Positions 6,713-15,700 of a stretch of 25,337 bases of DNA are shown here, one piece after another (positions within the stretch are counted from its first letter, which is position 1; every line of letters begins with the position of its first letter). Position numbers and translations under genes: made by a program. Below the pieces are notes generated by a model that saw only the letters and a program-made list of their open reading frames with translations, made no database searches and was not told the DNA's origin. Source of the DNA: Ottowia sp. (GTDB lineage Bacteria; Pseudomonadota; Gammaproteobacteria; Burkholderiales; Burkholderiaceae_C); NCBI GenBank assembly GCA_023228705.1, contig JALOAS010000040.1:1-25337 (forward strand), read 5' to 3'.

Positions 6713-7893
6713 TCGATTTTTTCTATACCCTGCGCGCCGCCCGCCTGCCGGTGTCGGTGCGCGAGTTCCTGACGCTGCTTGAAGCGCTGCAAGCCAGCGT
6801 GGTCGGCCCGGACCAGCCCGACGCCTGCTCCATGGACGACTTCTACTACCTCGCGCGCACGACGCTGGTCAAGGACGAGAGGCACTTCGACAAGTTTGAC
6901 CGCGCCTTTGGCGCGTACTTCAACGGCGTTCAGTCCGTGGCCGAATTCCTCAAGGAGATTCCGGCCGACTGGCTGCGCCAGATCCTGGAAAAGGACCTCA
7001 CGGACGAGGAAAAGGCGGCCATTGAAGCCCTGGGCTGGGACGAGCTCATGGAGACGCTGAAAAAGCGCCTGGAAGAGCAAAAAGAGGCGCATCACGGCGG
7101 CAGCAAGTGGATAGGCACCGGCGGCACCAGCCCGTTTGGCCACGGCGGCCACAACCCGCGCGGTATCCGCATCGGCGGCAAGGGGCGCAACCGCAGCGCG
7201 GTCAAGGTCTGGGACCAGCGCGCCTACCGCGACTACGACGACGAGCAGGAGCTGGGCACGCGCAACATCAAGGTAGCGATGCGCCGGCTGCGCAAGTTTG
7301 CGCGCGAGGGCAGCGAGCTGGAGCTGGACCTGCCCGACACCATCCGCAGCACGGCGGCCAACGCCGGCTGGCTGGACATCCGCATGGTGCCCGAGCGGCA
7401 CAACAACGTCAAGGTGCTTCTGCTCATGGACGTGGGCGGCTCCATGGACGACCACATCAAGCAGATGGAAGAGCTGTTCTCGGCAGCCAAGGCCGAGTTC
7501 AAGCACTTGGAATTCTACTACTTCCACAACTGCGTCTACGACTTCATGTGGAGGAACAACCGGCGGCGTTTTTCCGAGAAATTCCCCACCTGGGACATCA
7601 TCCGCAAGTACAACAGGGATTACAAGCTGATCTTTGCTGGCGACGCGACCATGAGCCCGTATGAAATCCTGCAGCCCGGCGGCAGCGTGGAATACAACAA
7701 CGAGGAGCCGGGCGCCGAGTGGCTGCAGCGGCTGACCAATGCGTTCCCCAAGGCCATCTGGATCAACCCGGAACCGCAGGGGGTGTGGCAGTACCGGCAA
7801 AGCATTGCCATCATCCACCAGCTCATGGGCGGCAACATGTTCCCGCTGACGCTGCAGGGGCTGGAGCGCGGCATGCGCATGCTGTCCAAGTAG
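6706..7893 (+). CDS. VWA domain protein (CoxE-like), MoxR partner
   Basis: 395-residue protein of the CoxE-like von Willebrand A family usually paired with a MoxR ATPase. The N-terminal half (FFYTLRAARLPVSVREFLTL, FYYLARTTLVKDERHFDKFD) is the family-specific helical region; a glycine/histidine-rich segment follows around residues 125-165; the VWA domain starts near residue 230. Its metal-site motif reads DVGGSMD (residues 242-248), with Gly in place of the first Ser of DxSxS. I recall this as normal for the subfamily, so metal binding may persist. FYYFHNCVYDFMW and IFAGDATMSPYEI complete the fold. The ATG at 6706 overlaps the acetyltransferase 3' end. Convergent with the patatin gene 18 bases away. 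Confidence 0.92.
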   Translation: MLIDFFYTLRAARLPVSVREFLTLLEALQASVVGPDQPDACSMDDFYYLARTTLVKDERHFDKFDRAFGAYFNGVQSVAEFLKEIPADWLRQILEKDLTDEEKAAIEALGWDELMETLKKRLEEQKEAHHGGSKWIGTGGTSPFGHGGHNPRGIRIGGKGRNRSAVKVWDQRAYRDYDDEQELGTRNIKVAMRRLRKFAREGSELELDLPDTIRSTAANAGWLDIRMVPERHNNVKVLLLMDVGGSMDDHIKQMEELFSAAKAEFKHLEFYYFHNCVYDFMWRNNRRRFSEKFPTWDIIRKYNRDYKLIFAGDATMSPYEILQPGGSVEYNNEEPGAEWLQRLTNAFPKAIWINPEPQGVWQYRQSIAIIHQLMGGNMFPLTLQGLERGMRMLSK

Positions 7894-7911
7894 GCGTGGA
7901 CGCGATTGCGG

Positions 7912-9390
7912 TCAATCCGGCTGCGGTGCGGCGCCCGCATCGCTATCGGCAGGCACTATGCGTGCATCAAGCGCGCGCACCAGCACCTGAAAATCGGGGG
8001 AAGCGTGCAGGATCTGGCGGCCGGCCGCAATCAGCTCGCTGATCTCGTGGTCAGAGATCGTGAAGGCGGTCGGCACCCGCAGCAGTGTGCGTCGCTGCTT
8101 GACCGGTGCATCCCGCAGATTGACCATGATCACGTGGATCTCGGCACCGCGGGCAAAGACATCGGTATCCGTGCTGAGTTCGCCACCCCGCGCCTCGATT
8201 TCCCTGTGCCATGTGCGCGCCACATCGCGCAAATACTCCTGCGTCTCGTTGGCATCCCTGGCCCCGGTGCCAAAAAGCAGGGTTTCGGCCACATCAAAAA
8301 TGCCCGGCACCTCATCGCTCAGATCAAGATCACGCGTCGGATCCCGCCCGGCGTTGATCACCACCAGCACCACTTTGCGCACGCTGCCAGTCGCAATCGG
8401 TACCTGGCGAAAGGTCTGGCGCAAGCCCCCACTCATGAGGGCGCGATCCAGCAAGCGCTGCACGCCCAGGTTGTCCGACAACCCACCATCGACCAAATGA
8501 ATGAAAGGACGCGCATTCGAATCCAGATACTGGCTCATGCGCGCACGATAAATGCGCTGACGGTAGTTTGCCAGGCCATCGGGCGCAACATTGGCAGCGC
8601 GCATGACGGACGCGGTCACTTCTGGCGGACACTGGTTTGCAAAATTCCGCACGGCAATCGGGCTGAGTGCAACCGGTACTGCCGATGATGCGGCCACTGC
8701 GAAGGACAGGGGGACGCTGTCCAGGTCGGAGCAGATCAGCGCAAACTGGTCCCATGTGAATTCGAAGCCGTGACCGCGAGTCAGTTCGGTTGCGGTCACG
8801 AACAGCTGCGGGTGGCGGGGACGACGCTCCAGATCGCCATACGTCATGCCCCGATACAACGCATCCAGTTCCTCCTGCAGCAGATGGGAGCGACCGAACC
8901 AGGGCGAAGTCAACCGGTACATATTGCCGGGGCTCAAGATCATGGAAACCAGCTCATGCTGGAAGTCCCGGCGCAAGAATTCAGCCTCGAAACGCGGCAA
9001 CTCCTGACGGCCAAACGCCGCGTAATAGGCCGCGACAATGGCGCCACCGGAGACGCCACTGACCAGGTCGGTGGCGTCCAGCAGAGTCAGATCCTTGCCG
9101 TTCCAGTCAAATTGAACCTCATCGAGCGCGCGCAGAATGCCATAGCCGAACGCCGCGGCACGTGCGCCACCGCCGGAAATGGTGACGGCCACGACCATGC
9201 TCGGATCGCGCGTCCAGTTGATACGCGCAGCCGATAGCTGGTTCGACTTCATCGGCGTGTTGGTCCACGGCTGCACTGATGAACACGCGGACAGCAGCGC
9301 CAGACAGACGGCCAAGCTCAGCCAGCGGAGCCTCGACCACCGCAGATTCTGCAACCGGGTGGGGACATGCCGAGCTGCAACAGCACCCAT
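7912..9390 (-). CDS. Patatin-like phospholipase, predicted lipoprotein
   Basis: Patatin-family acyl hydrolase, 492 residues from the chosen start. The oxyanion loop is SGGGARA (72-78), the nucleophile Ser114 lies in GVSGG, and the catalytic Asp301 lies in DGGLSDN, so the Ser-Asp dyad is intact. The N-terminus is a lipoprotein signal: arginine-rich start, hydrophobic WLSLAVCLALLSAC and a lipobox Cys at residue 36. A membrane-anchored lipase acting on phospholipid or other acyl esters at the envelope is inferred. The start is uncertain: in-frame ATGs at 9423, 9420 and 9459 and an upstream one at 9591 are possible. I chose 9390 because it gives the most natural signal peptide; none has a strong ribosome binding site. 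A decayed copy of its C-terminus lies at 10617-10760. Confidence 0.88.
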   Translation of the reverse strand: MGAVAARHVPTRLQNLRWSRLRWLSLAVCLALLSACSSVQPWTNTPMKSNQLSAARINWTRDPSMVVAVTISGGGARAAAFGYGILRALDEVQFDWNGKDLTLLDATDLVSGVSGGAIVAAYYAAFGRQELPRFEAEFLRRDFQHELVSMILSPGNMYRLTSPWFGRSHLLQEELDALYRGMTYGDLERRPRHPQLFVTATELTRGHGFEFTWDQFALICSDLDSVPLSFAVAASSAVPVALSPIAVRNFANQCPPEVTASVMRAANVAPDGLANYRQRIYRARMSQYLDSNARPFIHLVDGGLSDNLGVQRLLDRALMSGGLRQTFRQVPIATGSVRKVVLVVINAGRDPTRDLDLSDEVPGIFDVAETLLFGTGARDANETQEYLRDVARTWHREIEARGGELSTDTDVFARGAEIHVIMVNLRDAPVKQRRTLLRVPTAFTISDHEISELIAAGRQILHASPDFQVLVRALDARIVPADSDAGAAPQPD

Positions 9391-10023
9391 CAAAAAACCC
9401 GAATTCTTGCAAGCCGCCATCATGAGATTGTATGGATCTGCCTGATGGACAGATCTCATTCCAGCCAGCAGGATGCGAGTGACCGTGACATCGTGAATCC
9501 AAATCACAATCTGAGTCCGCCATCGACCATCCATTCTTTCTTGCGGGTCAAACCATTGCGTCGTAGCGTGATCCTGTCCGTTGCGCGCCATCCCGCTCCT
9601 GTCACCCTGAATTTGCCGCGCGGCCCGTATGGTGATATCACAGGCCCGGATTGATCTTCGAGATCGCAGGCTCGGAAACGTTGCGCTTCAGCTGGATCGA
9701 GCCTCCTTGCTGGTTGCCGGCAAGCGGTGTCATCGGGTCGGGGGACGAGCATGTCCCCCTCGCGGGTCGCAGCGCCGTACCGCGGGTGCGGCCCCCACCA
9801 GAGCGCGGCGCACGTTGCTCAAACAAGGGCTGCAGGACCCGCGCGGCTGATCCATTTGCAGCAGGACGCACGCGTCATCGTCCCCTGCAATCTCCAGTGC
9901 ACCACTCAGGCCAGCGACTTGCAGACTGGAAACGCCCAAGCACGCGACACCCAACCGGCGAGTCGTTACGTTCTTCTGTTAGCATTTGATCTCTCGCAAA
10001 AAAATCATCATGGGGAAAAGTGC
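9391..10023. other. Non-coding interval between patatin and IPTL-CTERM genes
   Basis: 633 bases without a supported gene, aside from a possible N-terminal extension of the patatin gene. Short open frames on both strands show no recognisable domain. The interval holds a perfect 10-bp palindrome GTGATATCAC (9632-9641), a palindrome TTGCCGGCAA (9714-9723), and a hairpin GGGGGAC / GTCCCCC with a 6-base loop (9740-9759) that is not followed by a T run. The last 60 bases before the IPTL gene are distinctly AT-rich and probably hold its promoter, but no clear hexamer pair was identified. Confidence 0.5.
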
Positions 10024-10527
10024 ATGACAATTCCGCGCAACTTCCTGCTGGCTGCCTTGCTGCTGTTTGCGGGCGTCGCCTCCGCACAAACCTACGTCGG
10101 CAGTTTTCAAGTAGATGACGGAGACTCTTGGCAAGACAACCCGCCCGTTTATTCCGCGCAGGAAGCCGCCGCGCTGCTGTTTGGCGGGCAGCCTGCCGAC
10201 TACGCCATCTCCATCAACCCAAGCCCGACCGACCCAGCCACCATCACCCACACTGCGTACTACAGCACATGGGGGGAGGGCTGCGGGGTATTTGCAGAAA
10301 CGGAGCGTGTCGATGAAGCGCCCCCCGGGTACCGTGACCCCGGGGGTGATGGAACCGCCCGCTCTGCGTATGTCAGCGATTGGTGCCTTAACGATGAAAC
10401 CAACCATGTCTGGCTGTTGACGCCCATGGCAGCGCCGGTTCCGGTGCCGACCCTGGGACAATGGGGCCTGCTCCTCCTGGGCCTGGCCGCGGCAGGGCTG
10501 GGCATGGGCCGACTGCGCAGAGGCTGA
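10024..10527 (+). CDS. Secreted IPTL-CTERM sorting-domain protein
   Basis: 167-residue exported protein. A Sec signal peptide covers residues 1-22 (cleavage after ASAQ). The mature part carries SWQDNPPVYSAQEAAALLFGG (about 35-55) and ITHTAYYSTWGEGC, a pattern I recall from PEP-CTERM-type surface proteins. Two cysteines (87 and 121) could form a disulfide. A proline-rich linker leads to the C-terminal sorting signal: VPTLGQWG (141-148), a hydrophobic stretch, then RLRRG. This is the IPTL-CTERM variant, whose members are thought to be processed by a cognate exosortase (type H) and placed on the cell surface or in extracellular matrix. No exosortase or polysaccharide genes are in the window. GGGGAAAAG at 10012-10020 precedes the ATG. 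Confidence 0.87.
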   Translation: MTIPRNFLLAALLLFAGVASAQTYVGSFQVDDGDSWQDNPPVYSAQEAAALLFGGQPADYAISINPSPTDPATITHTAYYSTWGEGCGVFAETERVDEAPPGYRDPGGDGTARSAYVSDWCLNDETNHVWLLTPMAAPVPVPTLGQWGLLLLGLAAAGLGMGRLRRG

Positions 10528-10616
10528 GACCCCCGGTTTTCACGCGGACCACCGACGTCGGCAACAAGGTGCGAGAAACATCACCTGAAATCAGCGCACG
10601 CGCGCAAGCAGGCTCG

Positions 10617-10760
10617 TCAAGGGGCCGGGCGATTGGCGATGCGGCTGCCAATTGACGTCTGGTTGCTCTGTTCGAGGCCAAGGATTGGGCCCGCAGCGAT
10701 CAGGTCGCTGACCTGCTGATCCGCGACCGAGGCCGCGGCCTGCACCTACAGCAACACGCG
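10617..10760 (-). pseudogene. Remnant of a second patatin-like gene (C-terminal fragment)
   Basis: Translating the minus strand from 10760 gives RVLL-stop-VQAAASVADQQVSDLIAAG. This aligns without gaps to RTLLRVPTAFTISDHEISELIAAG near the C-terminus of the intact patatin at 7912-9390, with about 12 of 23 positions identical. The frame then runs on to a TGA at 10617-10619, close to where the intact protein would end. An internal TAG (10746-10748) and the absence of the upstream body show it is non-functional. The similarity is also visible at DNA level. It is in the same orientation as the intact gene, as expected of a former tandem paralogue whose 5' part was lost next to tamA. Upstream of about 10760 no similarity was seen. 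Confidence 0.65.
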
Positions 10761-10806
10761 CCCGCATCCGTTACAAACCGCCGACTGAAGCCCGTCGGCC
10801 GTACGG

Positions 10807-10812
10807 TAGACT
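10807..10812 (+). promoter_or_regulatory. Possible -10 element for tamA
   Basis: TAGACT lies 6 bases before the GTG start of tamA. The hexamer at a -35 distance (around 10784-10790, CTGAAG) matches poorly. If used, the transcript would begin at or within a base or two of the start codon. Confidence 0.25.
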
Positions 10813-10818
10813 CTCGCC

Positions 10819-12714
10819 GTGAAGCGTGCGCCTGATCATCCCCTGGCCAAAATCGTTCGCGCTGCCGTCATTGCCGTGGCACTGGGCATGGCCCTGCCCG
10901 GCTGCTCGCTCCTGCCAGGCAGCAAGGCCGACGATGCCAACGGCGCGGCGACGGCAAACGGCGGTCCAGGTGCCGATTCCGGCAGCACGCAGCCGGAATC
11001 GGCTTTTGACATCGTCGTGCAGAGCGAGAACGACGCGCTGCGCGCGCTGGTGCAAAAGCACAACAACCTGCAACGCTACCGGGTCATCTCCGACCTGGAC
11101 GCAACCGAGCTGAAGCGGTTGACGGCGCTGACTGAAGACGACGTGCGCGGCTTGCTGGCCACGCAGGGCTATTTCAACCCCGACATCACGGTCAGCACCC
11201 GGACCGACGACGACGGCCGGACGGCGGTTGTCATAAATATGAAGCCAGGCGAGCGCACGCACGTGACCGATGTGGATATCCGGTTTTCCGGCGACATTGC
11301 AAGCAGCGTGGAAGCAGCCGGACAGCGACGGGAAATCACCGATGGCTGGACGCTCAAGCAAGGTCGGACCTTTACGCAAGACACGTGGTCGGAGGCCAAG
11401 AACAACGCGCTGCGACAACTCGTCTCCAGGCGGTACGCCAAGGGCCGCATCGGCAGCAGCCGGGCCGACGTCGATGCCGCCGGCGCATCGGCCAGCGTGG
11501 CGATCGAACTGGACTCGGGTCCACCCTACCACCTGGGACCGGCCACCGTACGCGGCGCCGAGCGCTACCCGGCCGAGTTGCCCGAGCGCCTGTCCTGGCT
11601 GCAGCCGGGCGACGTGTACGACCAGAAGGAGCTGATCGACGCACAGCAGCGCCTGGCCGGCAGCGGCTACTACGACTCGGCATGGATCAACATCGACCCC
11701 GACGGCGACCCTGCTGCCGTACCCGTGCGGTACGTCGTGACCGAGGCCAAGCAGAAGAAGCTGAAGCTGGGAGTTGGCTTCAGCACCGACAGCGGCCTCC
11801 GCACGACCGCCGAACACCGCAACAACACGTTCTGGGGAACGAGCTGGCGCAGCGACACCACGCTGCAGGTCGAGACCAAGGAACCGCTGGCACAGGTGGA
11901 GTTCACCTCGCTGCCCCACGCCAGTGGCTGGAGCAATGCCGTCCTGGCACGCTACATGCGGCAGGACGACGGCCTGCTCAACACGCTGTCCAAGACGGGC
12001 AAGATCGGCATCATCAAGACGCGCAAGAAATACGACCGCAACCTGTACCTGCAGTTCGATCATGCGCTGGTCACCGGGTCAGGCGGCGCCGCGGTGCCCG
12101 ATGCCCTGCTCGGTGACGGTGCGGCCGTGTCGTTGCACTACGCCTGGACCGGTCGCTACTTCGACAGCATGGTGATGCCCACGCGCGGCTACGGCCTGAA
12201 GGTGGACGTGGGCGGCGGCATGACCCTGATCGGCAAGAAATACCCCTTTGCGCGCCTGACGGGTCGCTGGCTTGGCCTGCTGCCCGTGGGCAAGGGCGGC
12301 AGCCGTCTGCAGTTCAACGCGGAAGGCGGCTTCATTGTTGCCAACGGGCAGGCGCGCCTGCCGGGGTCGTACATGTTCCGTACCGGCGGCGACACCACGG
12401 TCCGCGGCTACGGCTACCGCGAAATCGGCATCCCGCTGGGCAACGACATCGTGGGGCCGGGCCGCTACATGGAGCTGGGCAGCCTGGAATGGCAGCGCCC
12501 CGTCCTGCAGGAGCGCTTTCCAGGCATGCTCGAGCACATCCTGTTCATCGACGTGGGCAGCGTCAGCAACCACACAAGCGATTTCAACGCACACTGGGGG
12601 GTGGGCACCGGCGTCCGCGCGATCACCCCCGTGGGTCCCATGGAGCTGGACCTGGCGTACGGACTCAAGAACAGGGACCTGCGCCTGCACCTGAACGTCG
12701 GCTTTACGTTCTGA
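10819..12714 (+). CDS. tamA: TamA outer-membrane translocation/assembly protein
   Basis: 631-residue BamA/TamA-family outer-membrane protein. It has an N-terminal export signal, POTRA-type periplasmic repeats over roughly residues 55-310 (RYRVISDLDATELKRL, GYFNPDITVS and YYDSAWINIDPDGDP are typical POTRA segments), and a C-terminal beta-barrel of the surface-antigen family. The barrel holds the conserved GGDTTVRGYGYREIG (VRGY near residue 528) and ends in the OMP-signature LNVGFTF. With TamB it forms the TAM complex, which spans the periplasm and supports outer-membrane protein assembly and lipid homeostasis. The start is GTG at 10819; no better one exists. The signal ends ALPGC, a near-lipobox with Cys29, so the N-terminus may be lipidated, which is odd for a barrel protein. 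The stop overlaps the tamB ATG by one base. Confidence 0.94.
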   Translation: MKRAPDHPLAKIVRAAVIAVALGMALPGCSLLPGSKADDANGAATANGGPGADSGSTQPESAFDIVVQSENDALRALVQKHNNLQRYRVISDLDATELKRLTALTEDDVRGLLATQGYFNPDITVSTRTDDDGRTAVVINMKPGERTHVTDVDIRFSGDIASSVEAAGQRREITDGWTLKQGRTFTQDTWSEAKNNALRQLVSRRYAKGRIGSSRADVDAAGASASVAIELDSGPPYHLGPATVRGAERYPAELPERLSWLQPGDVYDQKELIDAQQRLAGSGYYDSAWINIDPDGDPAAVPVRYVVTEAKQKKLKLGVGFSTDSGLRTTAEHRNNTFWGTSWRSDTTLQVETKEPLAQVEFTSLPHASGWSNAVLARYMRQDDGLLNTLSKTGKIGIIKTRKKYDRNLYLQFDHALVTGSGGAAVPDALLGDGAAVSLHYAWTGRYFDSMVMPTRGYGLKVDVGGGMTLIGKKYPFARLTGRWLGLLPVGKGGSRLQFNAEGGFIVANGQARLPGSYMFRTGGDTTVRGYGYREIGIPLGNDIVGPGRYMELGSLEWQRPVLQERFPGMLEHILFIDVGSVSNHTSDFNAHWGVGTGVRAITPVGPMELDLAYGLKNRDLRLHLNVGFTF

Positions 12715-15700
12715 TGGCCAAGCAACGGCAACCAACCACTGCAGCAGCCCACCGGCCGCGCCACGGCGCGCCGCGCATCCTCGCCTGGCTGCTGCTGGCG
12801 CTCGTGTTGCTGCTGGCGCTGGCGGCGGGCGGCCTGATCGCCTGGGCCGGCAGCGATGGCTCGCTGGCGACCGCCTTGCGGCTGGCCGGTGACCACCTGC
12901 CCCTGACTTCACGCAACGCAAGCGGTGCCATCCTGGGCGGCGGCAAGATAGAAAGCCTGGTCTGGGACCAGGATGGCGTGCGCGTGGAGGTTGACGACGC
13001 GGAGCTGGACTGGCGCCCGCGCGACCTGCTCAGGCGCAGGCTGCATGTGGTGCGCCTGACGGCAACCCGCATCGTCATGGACGACCAGGGCCAACCCCGG
13101 GCAGACAAGACACCCTCCTTCAGCCTGCCCGACGCGCTGGCGCTGCCCTTTGGCCTGCGCCTGGACATCGACGAACTCAGGGTCGGCGAGATTCGCCTGC
13201 AGGGGCTGCCGGAGCGCAGGTTGCACGATATCCATGCCAACTACCATTACGACGGCAGCCGGCACGCGCTTGAATTGCTGAGCGCCCATTACAAGGACGA
13301 CGACTACCAGGCGACGCTGCAAGCGCAGGTTACGGTGGGCGCCAGGGCGCCCATGCCGGTATCGGCGCAGTTGAGCGGCGCCGCCGCGGCGCAGTTGCCC
13401 GATGCCAACAGCCCCGTGCTGGCGGCGCTGCAAGCCAATGTGGGCGGCACGTTGCACAACATCCAGGCACAGCTGCGGCTGCAGGGCGCGCCGGGCACCG
13501 CGGGCCACGAGGCACTGCAGATGCCGCCGCTGCCGACCGCCGATGCCAGCCTGCAGACAGAAGACAACCTCGGCTGGCCGGTGGCGAGCAACGCGGCGCC
13601 GCTGCGGCTGGATGCCCGGGCGCAGGTCACGCCGAACGATGCCCTGCCGCTGCAAGAAGTCCATGCCGAGCTGCACACGCTGGACCTGAGTGCGTTTCTG
13701 CCCGAGGCGCCCAGCACTGACCTGGTCGCGCGGATCAACGTCACGCCGTCAGCGCCCGGCAGCGCGAACGGCGACATGGGGCTGACGTTGCACGCCACGG
13801 TCGTCAACGACAAGGCAGGCCCCTGGGATGCCGGGCAGCTGCCGGTGAACCGCCTGACCGCCACCGCAAGCTGGCAGGATGGCGTGGCCACGGTCGAACG
13901 CCTGCTGCTCGAGCTGGCCGGCGGCAGCATCAAAACGACGGGGCAATGGCGCACCACGGGCAGCAGCAGCGATGCGGGCGCCGTTGCCGGCCAGTGGCAG
14001 GCGGAAAGCCACATTGCGCACATCAACCCGGCGCTGCTGCACAGCCAGTTGGCGGCCTTCCCCCTGGATGGCACGATCACGGCGACCGGCATGGGCGGTG
14101 CTGCCGACTTTGACCTTGCGCTGAATGCAGTCGACACCACCGCCAGCGCCGAAACCGGGCAGGACACGGATGCGGCGGACGCCGCCGGCGAGAGCGAAGC
14201 CCTGGCCGCGCAACTGCGCGCGCTGGCACTGCGCCAGGTGCGCGCCAGCGGCCGCTTTGCCGACGGACTGCTGGCATTGGACAGGCTGCTTGTACAAGCC
14301 GACGATGCCCGCCTGGACGGCAGTGCCAGCGTCAACCTGGCAGACCCCGGGCAATTGACCATCGACAGCGACATCGGCCTGGACGTGCCCGGCTTGAAGT
14401 TGAGCGTGCAAACGACGGAACTGGCTGCTGATGGCGGCGCAGGCAAGGCAGCACTCAACCTCAGCGATGCGGCAGCGACCCTGCAATGGGCAAAAAAGCT
14501 GCCGGGGGCCGGCGACGCCCTGGCCGGTGCGCAAGCCAGCGGCAGCGGCAAGCTGGACGCCAGTTGGGAAGGCGGCTGGCTGCAGCCGGTGCTGCAGGCC
14601 AAGCTGGACGTACCCAGGCTGGACCTGACGCCGCCCACGCAAGGCGGCAAGATCGACACCGTGCAGGTGCGCGAGCTGGACGCCACCGTCAGCGGCAGCC
14701 TGGAGCAGGCCAAGCTGGCCCTGCGCGGTCGCGTGCTGCAACCGGCGCAGGGTGTCGACATGCAACTGGCGCTGGATACCGAAGGCGGCTGGGCCAACCA
14801 GGTGCTGACGCTGGACAAACTGCAGCTCAGGGCCGGCGATGCCAGCGCCTCCGGCCACGTCACGCTTGACCTGTCCGACGCTCTGGGCGCCAATGCAGAC
14901 CTGCAGGTCCGGGCGCCGGGGCTGGCAGCGGCCATCAAGGGCGAGCTGGCGCCCAAGACCGGCGCTGGCACGGTCCAGATCGACCTGGGCGATGCGGCAG
15001 CCACGCTGCGCTGGGCCAAGACCTTGCCAGGCGCCGCCCGTGTCCTGGCCGGCGCCAGTGCCACCGGCACGGCGCGGCTGGACGCGCGCTGGCAAGGTGG
15101 CACAGCCAACCCGCACGTCAACGCAACGCTGGGCGTGCCCCGGCTGGACTACGTGGCCAGCAAGGATGCCAATTCGCTGTCGGTGCGCGACCTGCAGGCC
15201 GAGCTGGCCGGCGACCTGGCGCAGGCGGCACTGACAGCCAACGGACACATCGTGCAGGGCGCGCGCAAGCTAAACCTGAGGCTGGCGATCGATGGCGGCC
15301 GCGCACGCGACGACAGCGCCGCCTGGCGCCTGCGCATCAGCGAGCTGGCGGCGCAATTGGAACTGCCCGAACTCGGCCACGGCCAGTGGCAAGTGGCCAG
15401 CCGCGACCAGGTATCCATCAACTGGAACCCGGCCAACGGCGGCCAGCTTGACGTGGCCGCCGGCGTACTGACCATCACGTCGCCCGCGCCCAGCAGCCAG
15501 TCACGCATCATCTGGGAGCCGGTGCGCCTGCGCGACGGCCAACTGCACAGCGCCGGCCGCATTACCGAGCTGCCGCTGCAATGGGTACGGCGCGTGGCCG
15601 GCAGGCAGTTGGAAGACGCCGGCATATCGGGCGACATCGTGCTGGGCGGCCAGTGGGACATACAGATGGGGCGCGAGCTCAAGTTCAACGCCCTTCTGGA

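Noticed and set aside
7429..7449. Apparent loss of the VWA metal-site motif (DVGGSMD instead of DxSxS)
   Set aside because: I recall this variant as normal in the CoxE-like subfamily paired with MoxR, so it is not evidence of decay.
13304..15121. Long antisense open frame (about 600 codons) opposite tamB, with others such as 13749-15248, 15149-16828 and 15879-17363
   Set aside because: Products are low-complexity Arg/Ala/Gln-rich strings without domains. They mirror the strong third-position GC bias of tamB, which has clear family motifs.
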